Origin: a virus
Reading direction: 5' to 3' (one strand)
DNA: 38,301 nucleotides
Virus record (IMG/VR): IMGVR_UViG_3300024348_000116
Location: 1-38,301 of that record
Shown here: in pieces, positions 18,719 to 25,669 of the stretch
Numbering within the stretch: position 1 is the first letter of the stretch
How the letters are laid out: the number at the start of each line of letters is the position of its first letter
Position numbers and translations under genes: made by a program
The notes under the pieces: model-generated
Database searches by the model: none
Told to the model about the DNA's origin: nothing
Seen by the model: only the letters and a program-made list of their open reading frames with translations

Positions 18719-19123
18719 ATGAAAAAAATCGAAGCATCAAACGTAAAAGCAAACGGACTATCAGGCTGCCATCCTTGGCCAGATACTAGTAAAATTAAAC
18801 CAATCATAGAAACTGCAATCAGTGTCTATCGATTAAGGAATACTAACGAAGACATATTTAGAGAGATCGATGCAATCGCGCCTAACGGAGATTTCTATGC
18901 TGGTATGAGATTTTCTGATAATGATTCAGTTACAATGCGCGCCATGTCAGCCCTTAACGAAGCCGCATTTCAATTAACAGAAGATGTCGAAGAAGCGCAT
19001 CAACTAATTTACGATTTTATTAACAACATCAACGGTAAGGACATGGATATTGTTATCCTAGATTCTTTAATGGATTGCGCTGGAGCTGACTATTGGTACA
19101 AATATGAGAAACAATGGGACTAA
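18719..19123 (+). CDS. Protein of unknown function
   Basis: 134 residues under promoter cassette 5. Mainly helical by appearance, with FYAGMRFSDNDSVTMRAMSA in the middle and an acidic C-terminus ending CAGADYWYKYEKQWD. No family recognised. It overlaps the next small membrane-protein gene by 10 bases. Confidence 0.7.
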   Translation: MKKIEASNVKANGLSGCHPWPDTSKIKPIIETAISVYRLRNTNEDIFREIDAIAPNGDFYAGMRFSDNDSVTMRAMSALNEAAFQLTEDVEEAHQLIYDFINNINGKDMDIVILDSLMDCAGADYWYKYEKQWD

Positions 19124-19257
19124 TTCTTTATATAATTATTGGACTTATTATAGTAGTAGGTCCGTTCATACTAGACACTAGAATCTCTAAAATGCCCGAT
19201 GATTCTAAATTCAAAAAGTGGTGGCGAAATAATGTTATTGGCGAATTTATAGACTAA
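19114..19257 (+). CDS. 47-residue single-pass membrane protein
   Basis: Short frame from ATG 19114 to TAA 19255-19257. Residues 2-19 (GLILYIIIGLIIVVGPF) are a clear membrane helix, followed by a basic, Trp-containing cytoplasmic-type tail (KFKKWWRNN). It overlaps the upstream gene by 10 bases and the UvdE gene by one, which is the spacing style of real genes here and fills a gap with no other candidate. Function unknown. Confidence 0.65.
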   Translation: MGLILYIIIGLIIVVGPFILDTRISKMPDDSKFKKWWRNNVIGEFID

Positions 19258-20192
19258 TGGAAAAAACAAGATTCGGATATTGCTGTATCAATCTAACCCT
19301 ACAGCAGCAGAAAGGTATTACAATTGGCCGTGGTATGATTAAAAGAACCTTTGAACAAAAGGGTATAAGTTATGCTAGCGAGCTTGCTCTCAACAACGTC
19401 AGAGACCTCATCGAAATCATTAAATGGAATAATCAACACGGCGTCAAGCTGTACCGAATGTCTTCTGATATGATACCATGGATGTCCGAGTACGAGCTTA
19501 AAGACTTACCTGATTATGCTAAGATTTCTAATTTACTAAGAGGTGCTGGTAAAATTGCAGCCGATGCAGGTCAGCGGTTAACACTCCATCCTGGCCATTT
19601 TTGCGTAATTGCTAGTAAGAATCCAGATGTTGTTGCTCGTTCTATCAAAGAACTTAATCAGCATGGCGAAATCATGGATTTGATTGGCACTCCTAGGACT
19701 CCTTATGCTGCGATCAATATTCATATCAATACTACTGCAGAAGGTAAAGAAGATTCGATTCAGCGTTTTATCAAGGCATTCCATACTCTAGACGAATCAG
19801 TAAAAACCCGTCTTACCGTCGAAAATGATGATAAAAAGAATCAATACTCAATCGAAGATTTATGTAATATTCTTTCTCCTGCTACCGGTATTCCAATCGT
19901 ATTTGACTACCACCACCATTGGTGCTACGACGATCCTATGCCAGAAAAAGATGCACTCCACCTCGCAGCCACTACTTGGCCAGAAGGTATTCGTCAGCTA
20001 GTTCATTATAGTTCATGTAAAAAACTTCACGAAGATTCTTCAGTTGTCAATCGTGCCCATGCCGATCATATCTACGAAAAGGTAAATTCTTATGGCTTGT
20101 CTATCGATGTCGATCTAGAAGCTAAAGCAAAAGACCTTGCTCTGTTCAGTTATCTAAAAAAATATGAAACAATTTTAGTCGATCAAATATAA
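19257..20192 (+). CDS. uvsE: UV damage endonuclease (UvdE/UvsE)
   Basis: 311 residues, usual length. RFGYCCINLTL at the start, then YRMSSDMIPW (66-75), LHPGH (110-114), INIHI (153-157), ENDD (189-192) and FDYHHHW (216-222) reproduce the metal ligands of the TIM-barrel UV endonuclease. It nicks DNA 5' to UV photoproducts and starts excision repair. T4 uses the unrelated DenV for the same purpose. It overlaps the upstream small gene by one base. Confidence 0.95.
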   Translation: MEKTRFGYCCINLTLQQQKGITIGRGMIKRTFEQKGISYASELALNNVRDLIEIIKWNNQHGVKLYRMSSDMIPWMSEYELKDLPDYAKISNLLRGAGKIAADAGQRLTLHPGHFCVIASKNPDVVARSIKELNQHGEIMDLIGTPRTPYAAINIHINTTAEGKEDSIQRFIKAFHTLDESVKTRLTVENDDKKNQYSIEDLCNILSPATGIPIVFDYHHHWCYDDPMPEKDALHLAATTWPEGIRQLVHYSSCKKLHEDSSVVNRAHADHIYEKVNSYGLSIDVDLEAKAKDLALFSYLKKYETILVDQI

Positions 20193-20218
20193 TTATCATA
20201 ACAAATAAAAATTAGAAT

Positions 20219-20461
20219 ATGTCATCATTAAAGGTAGAAGCTTTATTCGCAAGATATGAAGCTCAAAAGAAAGAAGCACTAGCTACTATGGAAGTTTACT
20301 TTGGTAATTCAGTTGGTATTGGCGAGCATCCTCAAATCATTGATGAGATGGATAAACTAGTCAGAAAAGTAGACGAAGCAAACGGCCTAATTGCGACATT
20401 AGAAGTACTGTTTAAACAAAATACTCCTACTGACGAACAAAGTCAAACACCCAAGTCATAG
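20219..20461 (+). CDS. Small coiled-coil protein of unknown function
   Basis: 80 residues, almost wholly helical: LKVEALFARYEAQKKEALAT, then a short GIGEHP turn, then a second helix DEMDKLVRKVDEANGLIATL. A helical hairpin is likely, suggesting a scaffold or oligomer. The tail is polar. A strong terminator follows 21 bases later. Confidence 0.72.
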   Translation: MSSLKVEALFARYEAQKKEALATMEVYFGNSVGIGEHPQIIDEMDKLVRKVDEANGLIATLEVLFKQNTPTDEQSQTPKS

Positions 20462-20482
20462 TAACAGCTTCTTATGTTGGTT

Positions 20483-20510
20483 AGAGCCCTTCTTCGGAAG
20501 GGCTCTTTTT
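20483..20510 (+). terminator. Strong rho-independent terminator with UUCG tetraloop
   Basis: AGAGCCCTTC (20483-20492) and GAAGGGCTCT (20497-20506) pair perfectly around TTCG, then TTTTGTTTT. The C(UUCG)G loop is the most stable hairpin loop type. This is the best terminator in the window. Confidence 0.95.
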
Positions 20511-20518
20511 GTTTTAAT

Positions 20519-20526
20519 GATATATA
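20519..20526 (+). promoter_or_regulatory. GATATATA box after the strong terminator
   Basis: The box lies 8 bases after the terminator T-run and 23 before ATG 20549, the position expected for a promoter of the 20549-21239 unit. Confidence 0.42.
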
Positions 20527-20548
20527 AAAAGAACTAAAATTTAAAATT

Positions 20549-20785
20549 ATGAACTTATTTACAATCACTATTTTAGCAGCGTTACTCTATATCGTATATA
20601 GAATTACTGGCAAATTCGCTGATCGAAAGAACAGTACTGAAATCTTTATAGAAGAACTTAATGCAAAACACGAAAATGCTAAAGTTTCTACTCCTAAAGA
20701 AGTAAAAGAAAAGGTTATTAAAACCGATGCTCCAGTTGCTAAGCCTAAAAGAAAGTACAAAAAGAAGCCAAAGACTAATGATTAA
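20549..20785 (+). CDS. Single-pass membrane protein with Lys-rich tail
   Basis: 78 residues. Residues 2-19 (NLFTITILAALLYIVYRI) form one membrane helix. The rest is charged, ending in KRKYKKKPK, a probable nucleic-acid or phosphate-binding tail. No family recognised. Its last 8 bases overlap the next gene. Confidence 0.72.
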   Translation: MNLFTITILAALLYIVYRITGKFADRKNSTEIFIEELNAKHENAKVSTPKEVKEKVIKTDAPVAKPKRKYKKKPKTND

Positions 20786-21239
20786 ATCGTTCAATCAATT
20801 CTTATTCGAAGCTGAAGACCGTTCTGCCGAACCTTCTAAAGAAACTTGGACTGAGTGGAACAAGTTAATTAATATGACTCCTGCTCAGATTAAGAACTTT
20901 AGAGAAGATGACGGTAAAGATGCTGGTTTAACAAGCAAAGAAGCTGAGGCAAATGACATCGACAGTGGAAAAGAATCCGCTGAAATGTTAATTAAGATGA
21001 TCCCAACCGGAAAATCTTATTCTGATGCCGAAAAGAATTGGACCCCTACGATGTGGTTTTGGTGTGGCAAACAAGTTTCATTTAACAGTCGAATGATTGG
21101 AATGAAGAAGAATATGAAAGCACCCTATTTCTTCAGAGATGGAGAAATGACCAGATGGCTTAAGTCTTTATTAATATGGGGCCATTGCCCTGAAGGCTAC
21201 ACTATTGGCAAAACTCCAGAAAAGGACGGAAATTTGTAA
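20778..21239 (+). CDS. Conserved phage protein with capsid-targeting-like N-terminus
   Basis: 153 residues from ATG 20778. An earlier ATG (20727) would place 17 extra residues inside the upstream gene and hide the MIKSFNQFLFEAED start. That start resembles T4 internal-protein targeting sequences (F-x-x-F-hydrophobic-x-E). The body (TEWNKLINMTPAQIKNFRED; MWFWCGKQVSFNSRM; SLLIWGHCPEGY) resembles a small conserved protein I recall from other phages, without a known function. Inferred: packaged into the prohead and cleaved after FE. Confidence 0.75.
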   Translation: MIKSFNQFLFEAEDRSAEPSKETWTEWNKLINMTPAQIKNFREDDGKDAGLTSKEAEANDIDSGKESAEMLIKMIPTGKSYSDAEKNWTPTMWFWCGKQVSFNSRMIGMKKNMKAPYFFRDGEMTRWLKSLLIWGHCPEGYTIGKTPEKDGNL

Positions 21240-21245
21240 TATATA
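21238..21245 (+). promoter_or_regulatory. AATATATA box before the acidic protein
   Basis: The box overlaps the previous stop codon region and lies 27 bases before ATG 21273, similar to the other candidate boxes. Confidence 0.38.
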
Positions 21246-21272
21246 CTTAATAATCAAAAAAAATTAAAAGAA

Positions 21273-21773
21273 ATGAGATATAAATCATTTGATCAGTTTG
21301 TTTCCGAAATGGACCGCTCTGAAGAAATCGAAAAAGAAATTCAGGACGTAAGCACTCCAGAGCAATCTGATGTTGAAGATACTGAAACTGAAGCTGACAA
21401 AGTACAAACTAACGAAGCCGAAGAAACTCCAGCTGAAGAAGCTCCAGCCGAAGAAACTAAAGAAGAAGAAAAAGCTGAAGAAGTTTCTCAAATATTAGAG
21501 AAATGTTATGAAAGCGTTGTTGTTGAAGCTAAGGCTTGGGAAACAGACGCACATGACGATCATACTATAGAAGCTTATATGTGCGAAAATGCTGCTCTAG
21601 TTGCTGGTTTAGCTGCTAAAGCTTGTAAAGATTGTAAAGAAGAATATGGCGAAGAAGCTTACGAAGCAGCGCTTAATATGATTAAAGAAGCATTCTCTAA
21701 TAAAATTGAAGAAATTAAAATAACAATGAATGGAGAAACTCCGGCAGATGCCGAAGAGAAGTCAGCAGACTAA
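21273..21773 (+). CDS. Acidic Glu-rich protein with capsid-targeting-like N-terminus
   Basis: 166 residues. It begins MRYKSFDQFVSEMD, close to the starts at 10912 and 20778. Residues about 15-75 are low-complexity and very acidic (EEAPAEETKEEEKAEE). The second half is helical with several Cys (KACKDCKEEY). Such a composition fits a prohead core/scaffold or packaged internal protein. This is inference from the N-terminus and charge. A terminator follows. Confidence 0.75.
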   Translation: MRYKSFDQFVSEMDRSEEIEKEIQDVSTPEQSDVEDTETEADKVQTNEAEETPAEEAPAEETKEEEKAEEVSQILEKCYESVVVEAKAWETDAHDDHTIEAYMCENAALVAGLAAKACKDCKEEYGEEAYEAALNMIKEAFSNKIEEIKITMNGETPADAEEKSAD

Positions 21774-21800
21774 TAAAATCTATTTAAAATAAACTAAATC

Positions 21801-21836
21801 ATGGATCTGAATATAATTATTCAGATCCATTTTTTA
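21801..21836 (+). terminator. Rho-independent terminator (13-bp perfect stem)
   Basis: ATGGATCTGAATA (21801-21813) and TATTCAGATCCAT (21818-21830) pair perfectly with a TAAT loop, followed by TTTTT. The apparent ATG at 21801 is part of the stem, so it is not used as a start. Confidence 0.92.
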
Positions 21837-21842
21837 TTTAAT

Positions 21843-22358
21843 ATGCCTAGAATCCCAATAGATAAGATATACATGCAGATCGCTTACCAAATCGCGAAAC
21901 TGAGCTATGCTGAGCGTAGAAAAGTTGGCTGCATTATTGTAAAAGACGGTCAAATCATTAGTGTTGGGTACAATGGTACTCCCCATGGATTTGAGAATGA
22001 ATGCGAAGAAGTTGAAACGAGACATTATGATAATCCAGATGCTGCTATGATGTTAGAAGATATGGGTTGGACGATGCCACATGATAATAGTTGTACTTGC
22101 CATAGATTTGTTACTAAGAGAGAAGTTCTACATGCTGAATCCAATGCGATCAGTAAATTAGCAAAATCAACAATTAGTTCAGTTGGAACTACTCTTTATA
22201 CGACGACGATGCCTTGTTTTGATTGTTCTAAATTAATCATTCAGGCTGGAATAGTTGAGGTACATTATTGCGAAGATTATAGAGATACTAGCGGGGTCGA
22301 TCTACTGACAAAAGCTGGAATTACTGTCTACCAGGACGTAGTTTGGAATAACGAATAA
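21843..22358 (+). CDS. dCMP deaminase
   Basis: 171 residues from ATG 21843; the in-frame ATG at 21801 lies in a terminator. HAES (His97, Glu99) and PCFDC (Cys125, Cys128) form the zinc catalytic site. An inserted CTCH segment (84-87) resembles the second zinc site of T4-type dCMP deaminases. It converts dCMP to dUMP to supply dTMP synthesis, and in T4-like enzymes is regulated by dCTP/dTTP. RRKVGCIIVKDGQIISVGYNG is the usual core. Confidence 0.93.
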   Translation: MPRIPIDKIYMQIAYQIAKLSYAERRKVGCIIVKDGQIISVGYNGTPHGFENECEEVETRHYDNPDAAMMLEDMGWTMPHDNSCTCHRFVTKREVLHAESNAISKLAKSTISSVGTTLYTTTMPCFDCSKLIIQAGIVEVHYCEDYRDTSGVDLLTKAGITVYQDVVWNNE

Positions 22359-22373
22359 ATATATTATATTAAT

Positions 22374-22586
22374 ATGGGATTTAACATAAGACACTATCCA
22401 GAGGATGTGACAATATTAGAAGATAAACTGAAGAACGAGGGTTCTCACTACTTTTACAACATGTATATTAAAAGAGTTGAGTGCTGGATGGGGTCAGAAA
22501 AAGGAAAACAATCAGAGAGATTTATAGAAAAATTCATGAAAAAATACAATGAATCTGATAAAGAATTCAATACTATCGAAGATTAG
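22374..22586 (+). CDS. Small charged protein of unknown function
   Basis: 70 residues, 15 bases after dCMP deaminase. Helical and charged (EDKLKNEGSHYFYNMYIKR; ERFIEKFMKKYNES). No family recognised. Confidence 0.68.
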   Translation: MGFNIRHYPEDVTILEDKLKNEGSHYFYNMYIKRVECWMGSEKGKQSERFIEKFMKKYNESDKEFNTIED

Positions 22587-22617
22587 TAAATTAATAAAAA
22601 TTAATCCTAAAAAAGAA

Positions 22618-23166
22618 ATGAGCACAGAAGTTATAGAAAAAGAAACTAAGATTCCAGAGGTTAAAAGATTTCAATGGAAAAAGGGCGACGATTTTGGTAA
22701 GGTTGTAGAAGTTGAGTCAGAAGATAATGACTTTTTTATCTTTAAAGACGGATCAAGGATCTTTAAAAATCTTAGAAATGAATTCATGGAAGTTGTACAC
22801 GATATTAACAATCTTCCATTTCCACCAGCAAACGAAATAATGTTAGGTTCTTCTCCACAACCGATAATCGAACCTACTAAACCAGTATCAATTCAACCGA
22901 TTGTAAAACAGGTTGAAACTTCTCCATTAGAAAAATTAATTATCAAACTATCTTCAAAGAATATTGAAACGGTAGATATTAAGTTAAATATTAATCTACC
23001 AAAACATGAAGTTTTCTCAATGTTATTAGAAAACGGAGATGAGACTAAAGAAGAGATGCTAAATACTATTTCTACGGTAGTGACCTCTCAAATACAGATA
23101 GATAAACTTCAAAACTATATTAACCAAGAAGTACTAAAATTTTTAAACAATTATTATAATGACTAA
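22618..23166 (+). CDS. Protein of unknown function
   Basis: 182 residues from ATG 22618; the ATG at 22549 would overlap the upstream gene by 38 bases. Residues about 16-65 (FQWKKGDDFGKVVEVES, FFIFKDGSRIF) look like a small beta domain. A Pro-rich linker follows at about 85-105, then a helical C-terminus. No family recognised. It overlaps the next gene by 8 bases. Confidence 0.7.
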   Translation: MSTEVIEKETKIPEVKRFQWKKGDDFGKVVEVESEDNDFFIFKDGSRIFKNLRNEFMEVVHDINNLPFPPANEIMLGSSPQPIIEPTKPVSIQPIVKQVETSPLEKLIIKLSSKNIETVDIKLNINLPKHEVFSMLLENGDETKEEMLNTISTVVTSQIQIDKLQNYINQEVLKFLNNYYND

Positions 23167-23542
23167 TAACGAAACACCCAACAGAAGACAACGCCGTGAC
23201 ATGTACAAGCGTGCCGGTTATTTAAAAGTAAAAAACATGTTTGGATTCGGATCACCTCAAGCTAGAGCATGGTACGACAAATGTGCTAAAGATGGTGAAA
23301 TGATCCATGAACAAAACACCAAAAACGCGATGGATCAAATGGAGAATCAACTTCAAATTATTCTAGATCGTCAAAAAGAATTATGGGCTGAACTTGGCTA
23401 CAATGCTGAAGAAATTCTTTTATTAGAGGAATCTTGGTCATTAATGGCAGTAAAGAATAAAGAAACTTATCGCGAAGATAAGAAAAAATCAAGAGAGCTT
23501 AGTGCAAAAGCTAGTCAATTAAGATTAGCTAGAAACAAATAA
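23159..23542 (+). CDS. Basic helical protein of unknown function
   Basis: 127 residues. The N-terminus NRRQRRDMYKRAGYLKVKN is strongly basic, followed by long helices (MDQMENQLQIILDRQKELWA; KSRELSAKASQLRLARNK) that may form a coiled coil. Possibly a nucleic-acid-binding or structural protein. No family assigned. Confidence 0.7.
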   Translation: MTNNETPNRRQRRDMYKRAGYLKVKNMFGFGSPQARAWYDKCAKDGEMIHEQNTKNAMDQMENQLQIILDRQKELWAELGYNAEEILLLEESWSLMAVKNKETYREDKKKSRELSAKASQLRLARNK

Positions 23543-23551
23543 CAACTATTT

Positions 23552-23878
23552 ATGCAAGTCATCACCGTACAATTAGCCGATAACGGCGTTATAAAAAGCG
23601 TGGAAGAGGATAATGCCAACGCTGCTGGTGAAGGATATAGTTCAGTTGTTGTTTATGATTTCGAATCCGATAATGCTAGCGAAAATAAGATTAAATTTCT
23701 ATATGAGATTTCTGAAGATTGCGGTTTAGAATTTGGAAGTACCAAGGATTCGGATCAAATAAAAATAATAAAGGATTGGGGAGACCATTATCAGCCTACC
23801 TTGGCTGAAATCGAAGCCAAAATTAATTCTTTTCAGAAAAGAATTAAAACGCTCGAATCCCTTCTTAAAAAATCATGA
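23552..23878 (+). CDS. Small protein with C-terminal coiled coil
   Basis: 108 residues. The first half is beta-rich and acidic. The last 30 residues (AEIEAKINSFQKRIKTLESL) form a coiled coil. It overlaps the next gene by 4 bases. No family recognised. Confidence 0.7.
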   Translation: MQVITVQLADNGVIKSVEEDNANAAGEGYSSVVVYDFESDNASENKIKFLYEISEDCGLEFGSTKDSDQIKIIKDWGDHYQPTLAEIEAKINSFQKRIKTLESLLKKS

Positions 23879-24279
23879 GTTTAATAATCGACTGCGTTTG
23901 GTCAGATCAACGAAGAGATTATGTTCGTTTCACAAAGGGAATAGAAATTGAATATAATACAATAATTGACCACTATGCTATTTCAAGCAAATTAGCAAAA
24001 TCTTGTCCTTATGGAGAGGAACCGAACCCGTCGGTCGTTGGCCTTCATATTTTTAAAACTTTAGAAGCAGCACTAATCTTTCACACAGATCAAAGAATAT
24101 TATACCTATTTAAAAACTTAGAACCAGTAACAGTCTCAAATCTCAAGGAGATCGTTACTGATTTCTATTATAGAGACTTTGAATTTAATTTAATAGTCCT
24201 ATCAGAAACTAAAGAAATCGAAGACGACATATTAACTCAATTCGATAACATTGAATACTTAATAAATGATAAAGCATAA
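23875..24279 (+). CDS. Protein of unknown function
   Basis: 134 residues, ATGA overlap with the gene before and 14-base overlap with the gene after. Alternating strands and helices (LIIDCVWSDQRRDYVRF; EAALIFHTDQRILYLFKNLE). No family recognised. The tight overlaps show that it is part of one operon up to the glycosyltransferase at 24859. Confidence 0.7.
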   Translation: MSLIIDCVWSDQRRDYVRFTKGIEIEYNTIIDHYAISSKLAKSCPYGEEPNPSVVGLHIFKTLEAALIFHTDQRILYLFKNLEPVTVSNLKEIVTDFYYRDFEFNLIVLSETKEIEDDILTQFDNIEYLINDKA

Positions 24280-24859
24280 ATTATTTACCAAAGGTGATAA
24301 AATCCATGCTCTGCTTTCTAATAAAAGATTTCCAAATATTCTATTTCCAGTAAGAGCAGTAATCTACGATGTCAAGTTCGATGAGAACATGCCAAAGTAC
24401 ATGCTCAAGATCGACAAAATGTTCGATGATATCGATTTTCTTAAACGATATTTCTTTGGCCTAACATTCGATGGAGGCTTTGACGGAAAACAAACTAAAA
24501 TTAATTTAAGTAGAAAAGAATACTCCAAGATTGAAGATCTGGAGAGAGTATTTTCTGAAAAATGGGAGAGTTACATGTTTATGGTCGACTCTATCTTTTG
24601 TGTCAGAACCAAGATCGAACTAAACGAGCTATTTATAAACTTACATGACTTCTTTGTTGAAAAACATTTAAAGGAGTTATACGAGATGACCAACAGATCA
24701 TCATATTCAAAGGGACAATATTACTATCATGTCAAGGATGAGTTCACGATAGCACTTGGCAAGTTCTTAGGCGAACGTCTTCCCGATCAAAAGAATTATT
24801 TTGATAAATTATTATATAGACCTGATTCGGTAGAATTAGATAAAATAGACAAGGGATAA
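24266..24859 (+). CDS. Protein of unknown function
   Basis: 197 residues. The N-terminal half is beta-rich (DKIHALLSNKRFPNILFPVR), the second half is helical with many aromatic residues (LFINLHDFFVEKHLKELYEM). No family recognised. The stop overlaps the ATG of the next glycosyltransferase by one base. Confidence 0.7.
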   Translation: MIKHKLFTKGDKIHALLSNKRFPNILFPVRAVIYDVKFDENMPKYMLKIDKMFDDIDFLKRYFFGLTFDGGFDGKQTKINLSRKEYSKIEDLERVFSEKWESYMFMVDSIFCVRTKIELNELFINLHDFFVEKHLKELYEMTNRSSYSKGQYYYHVKDEFTIALGKFLGERLPDQKNYFDKLLYRPDSVELDKIDKG

Positions 24860-25596
24860 TGTTACAACCAAAGATTTCTATTATTATGCAGGCATATCTA
24901 GGAGACTATCCTGGATCACGAATAAATTCAGTTGATAAATTCATAAGGGCAGTTTCTAGTTTCAAGAATCAAACCTATGAAAATATAGAATTGATTATTG
25001 TCAGCGACGGATGTGAGATAGTTCATAAAACCTATATGGAACTATTTCAATCTGACCCTAAAATCAAATACGCATTCGTCGATAAAAAAGGAATTCCAAA
25101 TATGTATGAACTTGTTGATGGTAAAAAATATTACCGCGGAGTTCCTAGACAAGTTGGAATTACCCTAGCCGGCGGAGACTTAATAACTTACATGGACTCT
25201 GATGATTTCCTACTCTCGAATCATTGTCAATTAATAGTACAGGAATTTAATAAAACGCCAAATCTAGATTTTTATACAAATGCATCATGGTATGATAATG
25301 TAATTGCTACTTGGCCTGAAACCCCTTCAATGTATGCGACAAACCACCATGAATTATATAAAATCAAAGGTCTTGATAGCGAATGGGTTATTAGTGCGAT
25401 GAAACCTGGAATGCTGACTATGGCTCCATGGCTTTTTATCCATAAAAATGTCGATGATATTAAATGGAGAGATACCACAGAAACCAGCGAAGATATTGAT
25501 TTTAATACGCGATTCAGAAAAAAGTACAAAGTTGGAATCCAGATAAATATACCATCATATATTAGATGCCATTATTCCGAGCTCTGGGATTATTAG
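24859..25596 (+). CDS. GT2 family glycosyltransferase
   Basis: 245 residues with a clear GT2 layout: ISIIMQAYLGDYPGSR at the start, SSFKNQTYENIELIIVSDG (33-51), RQVGITLAGGDLITYMDSDD (96-115) with DSDD as the metal site, and a later ETSEDIDFNTRF acid motif. Cytoplasmic. It is the last gene before the virion block and is separate from the glycosyltransferases at 5.8-10.3 kb. Acceptor unknown: possibly a virion protein. Confidence 0.9.
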   Translation: MLQPKISIIMQAYLGDYPGSRINSVDKFIRAVSSFKNQTYENIELIIVSDGCEIVHKTYMELFQSDPKIKYAFVDKKGIPNMYELVDGKKYYRGVPRQVGITLAGGDLITYMDSDDFLLSNHCQLIVQEFNKTPNLDFYTNASWYDNVIATWPETPSMYATNHHELYKIKGLDSEWVISAMKPGMLTMAPWLFIHKNVDDIKWRDTTETSEDIDFNTRFRKKYKVGIQINIPSYIRCHYSELWDY

Positions 25597-25621
25597 AGAA
25601 AGAGTATGTTCGTGTATTATG

Positions 25622-25650
25622 AATATATAAGATAGGTAGATACTGCCTAT
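25622..25650 (+). promoter_or_regulatory. AATATATA box and hairpin before the virion block
   Basis: AATATATA at 25622-25629 is followed by ATAGGTAG (25632-25639), ATA loop, CTGCCTAT (25643-25650), an 8-bp stem with one T-G wobble. It opens the structural block 25670-29726 and could be a late promoter with a leader hairpin. Confidence 0.42.
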
Positions 25651-25669
25651 TAAAAAAAGATGGAATTTA

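Noticed and set aside
21801-21842. Dcd-type gene starting at ATG 21801.
   Set aside because: That ATG is the first arm of a perfect 13-bp terminator. ATG 21843 gives a normal dCMP deaminase N-terminus.
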